Shown here in pieces: positions 55,009 to 64,000 of a stretch of 64,000 bases of DNA; within the stretch, counting starts at the first letter, position 1; every line of letters starts with the position of its first letter. The translations under genes were made by a program, and so were the position numbers. The notes below the pieces were generated by a model that was not told the origin of the DNA, ran no database searches, and worked only from the letters and a program-made list of their open reading frames with translations. This DNA comes from Molossus alvarezi (lineage: Eukaryota > Chordata > Mammalia > Chiroptera > Molossidae), in contig CM073889.1 of assembly GCA_037176705.1 (NCBI GenBank), positions 102,813,890 through 102,877,889 of the forward strand, in the 5' to 3' direction.

Positions 55009-56879
55009 GAATTGAATAGCCTATGAGCAAATGACAGTCATTTCTGAGGTCCTCATCTGTTAAGCAGTTCTATTTAGAGAGCATGCTGATTTTTTGAAGC
55101 ATCTAAGAGTTTGCTCCTTAGATATGACTCCCTCTATAAGAAGAAATAGGATAAAAATAATCATTTTAATAATGATCATTAGGTGTCTATTCTAGGACAT
55201 ATTTAGCAGTTTTTCCAATTAGCTGTCATAATAAAAATATATTACTTTTGGGGCAATTAGCACCATCATGTCAAAACAAATTTCTCTTTGCAACTCCCTC
55301 GCATGAATGTTGAATGATCACAGAGCAATAGAAGGGAGCAAACTTTGTGGAGCAACATTCTGAAGCCTGGGTGGATGAGGATCTGCGCTTCCCAGCCTTC
55401 GTGATGGGAGCCAGAGCACGTGGTGGCCCTTTAAGAGCTACTTTCGTTAACAAGTGTTTATTGGAGTTCTGGATGTCATGCTTGAGGTGGTGGCACCACT
55501 TACATTTTAACATGTTATGTAAGAACTAAAAGACAAATTATGTGTGGACATCAAGTGGTGGGCACTGTTCTTAGGTCTTTGAACAGCCAGCCTTGGCGTT
55601 TAGGACCTGAATCCTTGGAAAAATGAATAATACTCTTGCAATTTAATATGGGCAGAATCTCTCATCTCTTACTAATGTAGAGGTGCTCGCTAAGCTTTGG
55701 GGAGGGAAAAGCCAGGGAGAAAACAGCAGCATAGTGATCCCCCTGAGTCCACCGAGGCCGTTTAATGTTGTTTACTTAAATTTCATTTCCTGAAGTCAAT
55801 GACTTTAACTTACTGAAATGTTCCGTGGGACCCAGAGTGTGCCGTCCTGGCGAGGGTAGGTATCTCAGAGATTTGGGGTCCCCTCTGAGAACGGCCTCGC
55901 ACAGCCCTATGCGTCTGACATTTCAGTCTCAGTGTGAGAGGGAAGGAGCTTAGTCCCTCAACAAGAGGAAAAGCGTCGGTGCTGCCTGTCGTTAAGGGCG
56001 AGAAGGTAAAATTATGAAAAATCCGTTTTTGAATATCTAGCTTTTTATATATATTTTTGTCATCCTTTCATTTAAAACCCAAAGTAGCCTATTTGAAGCA
56101 CATTGTCCAGCCACTTGGGAGAAGTTATTTACATCTTGATGTCATTTCTTATGGTGTTTCAAAATTAGTCATTTTAACAGTACCTTTAAATTTTTATTGG
56201 CTGAGAGGCTGTTTTCCTTAACTTCCTTTCAGACAATCTGAAACACTCAATAAGCCATTATTTATGACTTTAATTTGAATCTATCTCCATCAAGATTCTG
56301 GTACTTTAAACCTAGCATTTGACTGTTTGCATGGATATGGTTAAATAGCTGAGCAACGTATTGAGGTATTTTAAAGGAGAAATTGATTGCTTAATGAGTG
56401 TTCTGTAAGATGTTTCGAGATCATGATTCACGGGAGGCTTGACCTTCCCCTAATCTTTTCACTGTCTTGAAAACTTCTTCGGTTCTGATAAAATATGATC
56501 AAACACAAGCATTTATCTCTATGCCTTCTGAGAATCTTAATAAAAACAATTGAAGGATAAAAAGGTGAAAACAATTGAAAGCCTGAAAGACAAAGAGAAG
56601 CTGAAAAATGACAAGAATCAAAATATTGGAAGCAGAGTAGTTTATGGACATGTGGTAAATGACTTAGCAGATCTTGGGGAACACAAGCCAGCAGCAGGAG
56701 GAACTGAGAAGAGTTTGATTTATGTTGAGAACCCTGCCGGCGCAGTGATGGACACCATCAGGTACATCTTAAAGCAGGTTTGGAAACAGGAGTATTGGCT
56801 GAAAGTCTGATGAAGGAAAAGCTCAGATTTTGAATCCCATCATCACTCTTCTCATCTGGAAGACTTCCCTCCTAACTTT
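55009..56879. other. Repeat-poor stretch, candidate conserved non-coding sequence
   Basis: No transposable element is clear for about 1.8 kb. 56090-56420 is AT-rich with many homeobox-like and Sox/Fox-like strings ('gctgtt', 'ttattggctg', 'attgattgcttaatgag') and resembles developmental enhancers in texture. An 86-codon plus frame at 56550-56810 has a charged N-terminal half and no recognisable domain. Confidence 0.4.
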
Positions 56880-57554
56880 CTTAGCCCAGGTAACAGGGTG
56901 AAGGTTTATCCCCAGGAGAGTGGACTCCTAGCCTCCGCGGGGAACACAACATGTCTGAGGGTAGGGATAACATATTGACAAATAGAAGATGATGTGGAAG
57001 TATTGTTAGGAAACTTAAAATTCCCACATTCCTGCCCTCCCTAGGCTCCCTCACTGCAGCAAAGCTAATAATCTCCTCCACACAGAGATTAGAATATTTT
57101 ATCTGGGGATCTGAGTAATACAATTCAAAGCAATTATTAAGAGATCTGATTATTGAGTTTCCAAGTGACCCACTCTTCCATAGGAAAGGATAGCCCACAT
57201 CACACAACAAATACAACAGAAAATCACAATTTTTTTTAGCATTTTTAAGAGCTAGAAGATACATTATCTATGACAGCAAACAAGAAGCCTTTAGGAAGAT
57301 TCCTTCAAAGGAAAAGAAAAGGTTTTGGAAAGTAAACATAGGAGGAATGAACAAAGCCAATAGAAGCATAAGAAGGTCCAACTGAATATCTCTCAGGAAG
57401 CAGAACATTAACAATGACATGAACAAAGGAGCTCAGGAAGAGAAAAGGGGGCTCATTCCAATAGGCCCACCATCTGGCCAATAGGACTCAGACAGGGAGA
57501 AGAGGAAACTGTTGGGACCAAATTATCAAAGAAATAATTAAAATTTCCAGAACA

Positions 57555-57813
57555 GCCCTGGCTGGTTTGGTTCAGCGGTTAGAACATTGGCCTGCGGTCC
57601 AGAGAGACCCGGGTTCGGTTCCCGCTAGGGGCGCATATCTCAGTTGCAGTTTGTCCCCGGCCCTGGTTGGTCGTGCGGGTGGCAGCCACTCGATGTGTCT
57701 CTTTCACGTTGATGTTTCTCTCTCTCTCGCTCTTCCTCGCTCTCTCTCCCACTCTATCTGAATAAAAAATGGAAAAATGTCCTCGGGTGAGGATAAAAAA
57801 AAAAATTTTTTTT
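57555..57813 (+). mobile_element. Ves-type SINE, family A
   Basis: Full-length copy. TSD AAATTTCCAGAAC / AAATTTTCAGAAC at 57541-57553 and 57814-57826. Ends 'tcctcgggtgaggat' plus A tail. Confidence 0.97.
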
Positions 57814-57851
57814 AAATTTTCAGAACCAAGGAATATGAATTTCTGTGTTTA

Positions 57852-58126
57852 CTTATCTATTTATATTTATTTATCTTTATTGTTTAAATTTGTACAGATA
57901 TCCTCCCTTTTCCTCCTCATTGATCCCCTCCTTCCCACTCCCACACTACTGTCTGTGTCCATTGGTTGTGCATATATGCGTAAAATTTCTTTGGTTTATC
58001 TCCCCCCTGCCCCACCCCCACGCCAGCCCTCTGAGGTTTGTCAGTCTGTTCCCTACTTCCATGGCTCTGGATCTATTTTGATTGTCAATTTATTTTGTTC
58101 ATTATATTCCATAATCTTACTTATTC
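57852..58126 (-). mobile_element. Bat L1 3' end, 5'-truncated
   Basis: Antisense 3' UTR ('ttgtacagatatcctccctt', 'gtccattggttgtgcatata', 'aggtttgtcagtctgttccc', 'ttgttcattatattccataa'). Direct repeats ATGAATTTCTGTGTTTA (57835-57851) and ATGAAGTTTCTGTATTTA (58127-58144) are a slightly diverged TSD. Confidence 0.94.
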
Positions 58127-58500
58127 ATGAAGTTTCTGTATTTAAAAAGCTTACCCAGTGCCCAGCAAAAGTATGTGAAATCAGATAACAAGGCACATTA
58201 TAGTATAATTTTATAATATGGAGATTTATGCTAAAATGCTAAAATTTTCTAGATATTAAAAGACAACTACAAATACAACTCAAGCAATTGTCCACAAAAG
58301 GTCAGAAATTGGAATTGAATTGCATTTGTCCATCACAATTGAGGGCGAGACCTAGACTTCTATATCATCAAATCCTCAAGTAAGAGGATTAAAAACATTT
58401 TTCAAAGATCTTAAAACATTGTCTATCATGCTCTTCCAATTAGGAAGATACTAGTATGATGAATTCCAATGATATACATAGTAAGCAGGAAATAAAATAT

Positions 58501-59824
58501 ACGACAAAAGAGAATACGTTTCACAGTAAATGAATGGAACCCAAGCTGGATCTTGTTAATTGTAGGCCAGTGAATTTGGGTTGTTTGCTCAGATGCCACC
58601 AAAGGCTTGTGGAGGTGGCTCTTGAGTTAATTGCAATAGGCTTTTTGACTCTAATCCTAAAATTAGCTTTTGGGGCTTGTGTTATATGTGGGAGGGCATC
58701 TCTTCATAACCTTCTAAAAGGGAGGCTAACAACTGAGGACTGTAACCTGTTCAAATCCGGGAAGTCACATAGCCAATTAGCCAACTGTGAGCTCCCAGAG
58801 TTGACCTACAATGTCAAAGCGTTTACTGAGCTCCCTTTCCAGACTGCTTCCTTTGGGGTGTTATCCTCAGCACCATAGGCAAATGGTCTTCCCTTGCTTT
58901 GTGTATTATGTTTGCATTTTTTATGAAAAGATTTATGATGCATCTTTGCTGCTAAATAAGGTTGCTTCGTAAAAGCAACATGTAACGGAAAGAGAAAGCT
59001 AACCAATGACAGTATCTTTCATTTAATTTTGTAATGTACTTGAACACACTATTTTATTTGACCCTCAAAACAGGACTGTTGGCGTAGAAAGGTCAGCTCT
59101 TTGCCAGTGAAGCGACTCAGAAAATTCTAAAGCAAATTGGGAATTGACAAACAGCCAGGTCTTGGAACTCTGGAGTGTCCTTCCAAGGCCCGTTCCCCAT
59201 TTTCTTGGGAATTCTGAAGAAGAAAAATAGAAGCAGCCAAGACATACCTTTGAGGCATCAGTCCTCATTGTCCTGATTCGTTCCCACCTCACGAGGAGCA
59301 CTTCCCTTGGGCTACCCATGTCAGTTTGTTCTTGCTTGGTAGCCATTATCATTTCAGAACTAGTGTATATAACTGCAGGGCCCCTGTATTTGTGTTCCTG
59401 TTCCCCAGAAATAAATTAGTCCTCTCTATTTTACAGAATCTTCTTCAAAACATCTCCCCCAATGGGCACCACCAACAATGTTTCACCGGTGTGTGTTCTG
59501 ATTCTAAATACCTGCAAAGCCAGGGCCTTCATTCAGCAAGTCCCTTCCCCTCGCTGAGAATTGCAGTAACCATTTTATCTGTTGTTAAACAGAATGAAAG
59601 AATTCAACTGATTCTCTAAGATTCTTCTAAAAGTAGTATCTATTCCATAATTCTACTCACTTCTTAGTTTTGATGGGGTTACATTGCTTAGATAATGAAA
59701 ATGAGGCCACTTTATGGTTTTGCTAAATGGTCATGTAAGAAAGATGATAGTAAAGAAGAAAGCTGAGGGGGTGGGAAAGAGAACTTCCTTCTTTTCAAAA
59801 ATTAAAATATGTATTTAAAAAATC
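58501..59824. other. Unique sequence, no gene supported
   Basis: A 114-codon plus frame (58534-58878) and a 95-codon minus frame (59065-59352) have no recognisable domains. No repeat family is clear. Confidence 0.4.
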
Positions 59825-59965
59825 ATATATTTTGTGAAGATTTACTATGTGTTAAGCAATGTTCTAGACATGTTACACATACCACTAATCTTCCTAAACA
59901 TCTCTTTAAAGTAGGTATAATTGTCTTATTTTCATTATCCATTTTTTAAAGTAGCAGAACAGTCA
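59825..59965 (+). mobile_element. MIR SINE
   Basis: 'gaagatttactatgtgttaa', 'gcaatgttctagacatgtta', 'gtaggtataattgtcttatt', and 'ttcattatccattttttaaa' follow the sense MIR core. Confidence 0.75.
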
Positions 59966-60189
59966 TACTTGTACGGGACAGAAACACACACACACACAAA
60001 AGAAGAGGACCAACCAAATGATATAGAGCGTTATAAGTTTGAAAAATAAATTGCTCCGACTACTACTATCCATCCTAGACCAACATAAAAAAGCTAACAA
60101 TTTCCTTATGTCTTTCTCAATACTAGAAGAGTAAATGGCTTGAAGTTAAAATGCTGGGATGAAGAATAAACATAGCTTAATGTTGATAA

Positions 60190-61170
60190 ATAGGGCCAGA
60201 GTATTCTACTAAAGGTTGTACCAATTTACATTTCCACTGATCTGCAAAAGGATATTTTCTGATGATCTGATTTCCTTCTGTGGCTATGGCTGACAATGTA
60301 GTCAATACTAGATATCATTAAACCTTTGTATCTCTTGTAGATAATACTTATAAACGTATCTCATCTTAATTTTTTAAACCCGGTGAACATATTTTTCTTA
60401 TATTTATTGGCCAGTTGCATTTCTTCTTGTGAAATACATTCTTGTATACTTTTTATTTCCTGTGGAGTTATGCAATTTTGTTTTTATGATTTATGAAAGC
60501 TTTTTTATACATTAAAACCTTAGGCCCTTTTCTGTTGTTAGAAATGTTTCTCAAATTTGTTATATGTTCCAAGTGCTTTTTAAAAAACACCTCTCATGTT
60601 TTTTTTTAAACAGAAGATCATCTGTTTAAATGATCTCCCCCTCATCAAAAATCTTCCCCTTATCAAATCTATAAAATTTCAATCTAGCTTTTGTAAATTT
60701 TCATATGTTTGCATCCTGATTGATTTTTTTTTTTTTTTTTAAATTTAGGTGTTTTTATCTGAGAAATGAGGTTGGGATCCAACAGCAGTTCTGATCCCAT
60801 CTCTCCCCTTGATGTTAGCGTTCTAACATCATGTGTTTAAGTGTCTTTTTCTCTTTGACTTCAAAGTCACCTTGATGACACATTTCTGCGTGTGTTTTAG
60901 ACAGTTTCTGAATTACTCATATGATAATGTTCATTGCAATTTTATTTAATTTATCTGTTTTTCTCAGTCAGCACTAAAGATTTTAAAATTTAACTTTAAA
61001 GGTTTTTTGGATAAAATTAGTCTAACTCATTCATATGTTTTTCTCACCATTCTCTGGCTTATGTCATATTTACTTTACCAAATGAATGTGGACATTGTGT
61101 GTTGTATTTCTGATATACCATAGAATTACTACTTTTAATTTTCCTTTGTATTCACATGTAAACATAGGTA
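60190..61170 (-). mobile_element. Old L1M-type LINE, antisense
   Basis: 'gttgtaccaatttacatttc', 'tattggccagttgcatttct', 'ggtttttatctgag' preceded by a poly-T and followed by 'atgaggttgggatccaacag' track the antisense L1M 3' region. Similarity is patchy, and the right limit is uncertain. Confidence 0.6.
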
Positions 61171-61189
61171 GAGGTTCATTTGTTTTTTT

Positions 61190-61446
61190 GTTTTTTTTAA
61201 TTTTTTATCCTCACTCGAGGACATTTTCTCATTTTTTTGTTCAGGTAGAGTGGGAGGGAGAGAGAGGAACAGAGAGAGAGAGAGAAACATCGATGTGAAA
61301 GGAACACATCGAGTGGCTGCCACCGCACGACCGACCAGGGCCGGGGACAAACTGCAACCGAGGTACACGCCCTTAGCGGGAACCGAACCCGGGTCTCTCA
61401 GGACCGCAGGTCGACGCTCTAACCGCTGAGCCAAACCGGCCAGGGC
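61190..61446 (-). mobile_element. Ves-type SINE, family A
   Basis: Minus-strand copy from 'gccctggccggtttggctca' to 'tcctcgagtgaggat'. TSD TCATTTGTTTTTTT / TCATTTGTTTTTTG at 61176-61189 and 61447-61460. Confidence 0.97.
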
Positions 61447-61534
61447 TCATTTGTTTTTTGAAAGTATGGACAGTTGCATTTGCCTGGTTTTAGTATCAAT
61501 CTTATGCTACCTTCACAGAAAGAATTTCAACCTT

Positions 61535-61655
61535 TCCCAAGGCAGGAATAACCATTCCCATTTTAAAGATGATGAAACTGAGACTATGAGAAGTTAAGTA
61601 ACTTGCCCTGGCTGATATATCTCTTAAAGAACAGAGCTGTGATTTTTTTGTCCAC
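61535..61655 (+). mobile_element. MIR SINE fragment
   Basis: 'cccattttaaagatgatgaa', 'actgagactatgagaagtta' and 'agtaacttgccctggctgat' are the sense MIR core. Confidence 0.8.
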
Positions 61656-61849
61656 TGAATATAAAAATATTTATCTTGATTGAATAAGTAGAGACTAGAA
61701 TTTTTTTTTTTTGCTCCAGAATAAGACACTAGATATTAATAATCATTCTTTAAATTTATGGAATTTATATCTTATTTTATAATATTTATGAATCATTGCA
61801 GTGAATATGTATAAAAACACATCATGTTTTCCAAATAATGCTTATGCCC

Positions 61850-61985
61850 ATTAAGACATTTTTTTCTTCACAATACCCCTTCTAATACAGGGAGTAAACT
61901 AAAATTCACAGAGGTTTCAGGACTTGATCAAGGTCATACAGCATCCTGGTCATCAGACCGGAGCTAGAAACCAAGAATGAGAAGA
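61850..61985 (+). mobile_element. MIR SINE, diverged
   Basis: 'cttcacaatacccctt', 'gagtaaactaaaattcacag', 'gaggtttcaggacttgatca', 'aggtcatacagcatcctggt' follow the sense MIR at lower similarity. Confidence 0.65.
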
Positions 61986-62730
61986 ATGATGATGATCCAG
62001 GGAAGTCCTGTCTCCGACTCTATAGTCTTCCCTGGAGATTAGCTCCAGTCTTTCCTCACTCAGAGGAATATGACACGTTTTTCCACAATGAGAGTCAACA
62101 TATTTTGGTTGAAACTTCACCCTGTCAGTGAGGCTGCTTTGCTACCATTAGAGCTTTTAAGCAAGGATGAGATAATCACAATAATTATCTCCCATTAGCA
62201 CAACGATCTGGCACCAGATTCTTCCTCCGGTTCTCGCAGCCTCCCTTCTGGAGCAGAGAGCATCTGAAATGGCTTCGAGAACATCACAGCAGAAAATCAT
62301 TGTGAGTATAAAAATGAGCTGGAAGAGGCTCATTTAATCAAGGAATCATGAGTGATAAAGAGGCCAAGATCAGAAAAAAATTGATAATTTCAGCTGATAT
62401 AATTTAGTCTTTCCCATAGATTCATTATAGAGAAGCCTTCCAATTAGTATACTTGCACCATAGTGTCAATAGGCACAAAGCATTTCAACATATCAATGCA
62501 GCATTTATCCATCTAATTCATTCTCCCTGTAAGCGCAGTAAATAAGGCCTATAAAATTATACTGATTGCTTTAATTAAAGGTTTAACATAAACTTGGAGA
62601 ATCTCTATTTTCAAGGGGACTTTGAAAGGAATTCACGACATTTTGGTCAGGTCTTCTCCATTTTTCTTTTTTACTCAGATCCAAAATTTAAAAATATTTT
62701 CTATTTGTTGGCTTTTTTTTTTTTTTAAAT
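61986..62730. other. Candidate conserved non-coding element
   Basis: 62110-62620 lacks any transposable element and is dense in homeodomain-type cores: 'agataatcacaataattatc', 'tgataatttcagctgatata', 'ccaattagtatac', 'gctttaattaaagg'. No coding frame is supported. Texture is that of vertebrate developmental enhancers; this is inference. Confidence 0.4.
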
Positions 62731-62829
62731 CACCACTTCTACCACCACAATCATAATCAGCAGCAGCATCATTTTCACCATCATCCTCAGCATCATTATC
62801 ATCATCATTTTCTACTGTGTGTGTGTGTC
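62731..62829. repeat. CAT/CAC/CAG trinucleotide-rich tract and (TG)n
   Basis: Degenerate ATC/ACC/AGC triplets at 62731-62812 are followed by a short (GT)n at 62816-62828. Confidence 0.9.
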
Positions 62830-63199
62830 ATGCTGTTCTGTGTTTGAGGATGTTGCTAAGCAAATCAGAGCCCATGTTTGCCCAGAGAGTGTTTATAACA
62901 AAAGTGGAAAGAACAGTGATAAAACCTTCAGTTAATGCAAATGTGCACATTCTAAAATACTTATCTGAGGCATTTACACACTGATGGAATGCTTGAGAAA
63001 GACAGGGCTGTAGATTTATTCAACTCACCAGATCGTGTGTCTCATGAACGCAGGCGCCGTATCTGCTTGTTGACCGGTATGTACCTTCCACATAATGCCA
63101 TGTCTAGGACTTTGTTGGAAGCTCCGTTACTCTTTGTTGAAATTACACTTAGGGCACAGTAAAATGGAAGGCTTGGCTCCAGTCATTGAAGTTAATATA

Positions 63200-63374
63200 C
63201 TTGTTTCCAAACTTGACTGTACATTTTAATCTCCTGGGATCTTTGAAAAGTACTTATGTCTGGGTCCCACTCCCGGGCATTCAGATTTAATTAGCATTGG
63301 GTGCAACCTTCTCAACCGAATTTCTAACAGTTCCTCAAGTGATTTTGATGTTCAATGACTTTTGGGAATCATTG
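63200..63374. mobile_element. MER5-family hAT-Charlie element
   Basis: 'tgtttccaaacttgactgta', 'cattttaatctcctgggatc', 'ttatgtctgggtcccactcc', 'ttcagatttaattagcattg', 'caagtgattttgatgttcaa', and a final 'ttttgggaatcattgt' follow the MER5A/B consensus. The two ends are weak inverted repeats. Confidence 0.8.
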
Positions 63375-63469
63375 TATTAATACAATTAAAAGAAGCCCAA
63401 CTTTGCATACAAGGCATTCCTAGCTTATGATCTCATTAAACAATCAATCAAGTTCACCTCTTATATGAG

Positions 63470-63780
63470 GCATTCTACATGGCTGTAGGGAATATAGGGG
63501 ACATAAGACATGGCTCTTGGAGTTTCTCATTGATCTGGGAGACGAAACACTAATACATAATGCAAGTTAAATAATATAAAAGAGATTGAATATTGGTATA
63601 TGACTTACAAGTGAGCCAACAATTATTTAGGGGCTTATAGAAAGGCGAGAGTTTTCTTTCTGAAGTTGTCAGGCAAAACTCACCAGAGAAAGTGATTGTA
63701 AGATGGGGTCTTGAGCAAAGTGTAAGAGAAGAAAAGATATTTGGGATACAGGACAACTCAAAGTGAGGGCACCCTGAGAA
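63470..63780 (-). mobile_element. Probable LINE L2 3' portion, antisense
   Basis: 'gattgtaagatggggtcttgagc' and 'gggagacgaaacactaatac' follow the order of an antisense L2 3' region. Similarity is low. Confidence 0.45.
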
Positions 63781-64000
63781 TCCAAGAAGAGATAAAATCT
63801 CAGGAATGATAATTTCAAAACATTATTAGATAGATAATTCAAGGGTCTCATTTTTTGCTAAGGTTCTCTAAGGTTACCAAGGGTCATTAGAAGGTTCCCA
63901 GAGCTATGTCAAGTGTCAACAGCCAATATAATATCTCTCATAGTCAGAACACTTCACTGGAACTATCATTAATTCATATAAAAGTCTCAGTTGAGTATTG

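Larger units (their letters stand above)
56880..58500 (+). mobile_element. Old L1M-type LINE, sense, with two later insertions
   Basis: Sense L1M blocks: 'ctgccctccctaggctccct', 'tccacacagagattagaata', 'gacagcaaacaagaagcctt', 'ggactcagacagggagaaga', and right of the insertions 'ttacccagtgcccagcaaaa', 'acaaggcacattatagtata'. It resembles the copy at 36100. The insertions are a Ves SINE (57555) and an L1 end (57852). Confidence 0.7.

Noticed and set aside
56550..56810. 86-codon frame with charged N-terminus
   Set aside because: It has no recognisable domain, its lysine-rich start is what A-rich DNA encodes, and it sits just before an old LINE. It could be LINE-derived.
12211..61434. Recurrent short frames beginning MAQWLER/MAQRLER, which look like a protein family
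   Set aside because: They are translations of the Ves SINE head and body in the same register, not proteins.
24183..61446. Regularly recurring similar segments suggesting a CRISPR-like array
   Set aside because: Spacing is irregular, units are 200-290 bp, on both strands and with TSDs. They are dispersed SINEs in a mammalian genome.
1..64000. Helitron or piggyBac elements as found in vespertilionid bats
   Set aside because: I looked for TC...CTRR ends with a terminal hairpin and for TTAA-flanked elements with inverted ends, and saw none that I could support by eye.

Overview
The window looks like nuclear DNA of a bat, with no gene that I can support. The main reason is about twenty tRNA-derived SINEs whose heads and tails match the Ves-type SINEs of bats, several of them with clear target-site duplications (TSDs). 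Around them are relics shared by all placental mammals: L2, MIR, old L1M, an MLT1 LTR and hAT and mariner-type elements. I see no recognisable Helitron or piggyBac element of the kind common in vespertilionids. The bat family therefore stays open; a yangochiropteran is my best guess.

No reading frame resembles a conserved protein, apart from decayed L1 ORF2 pieces (for example 10947-11339). The longest frames (183 to 192 codons) are either antisense L1 or unrecognised. The region is best read as intergenic or deep intronic sequence.

Layout. 1-10.6 kb is mostly unique, with an MLT1 LTR, L2/MIR relics, CA repeats and an antisense L1M. 10.6-12.5 kb is an insertion cluster: two L1 copies, each with an inverted 5' part and TSDs, then a SINE. 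12.5-24.1 kb is mostly unique, with a mariner-type MITE at 16.4 kb and a possible LTR near 21.3 kb. 24.1-31 kb is repeat-rich: two opposed SINEs, a 1.6-kb antisense L1M hit by two SINEs, a truncated tRNA-Gly copy and a long antisense L2 split by a SINE. 31-50.7 kb alternates unique sequence with L2, MIR, L1 ends and SINEs. 50.7-58.5 kb is LINE-dominated, with two opposed L1 bodies, a three-level nest (L1 in SINE in L1) and an L1M carrying two later insertions. 58.5-64 kb is mostly unique, with MIRs, an antisense L1M, a SINE, a MER5-type element and an AT-rich stretch at 62.1-62.6 kb that looks like a candidate conserved non-coding element.

The elements do not form a pathway. What connects them is L1 machinery: it made the L1 copies and, by TSD signature, the SINEs and probably the tRNA-Gly fragment. 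The nesting gives a relative order: L2/MIR/L1M first, then Ves SINEs, then (at 54.0 kb) a still younger L1. All family names come from my memory of consensus sequences, without a database search.
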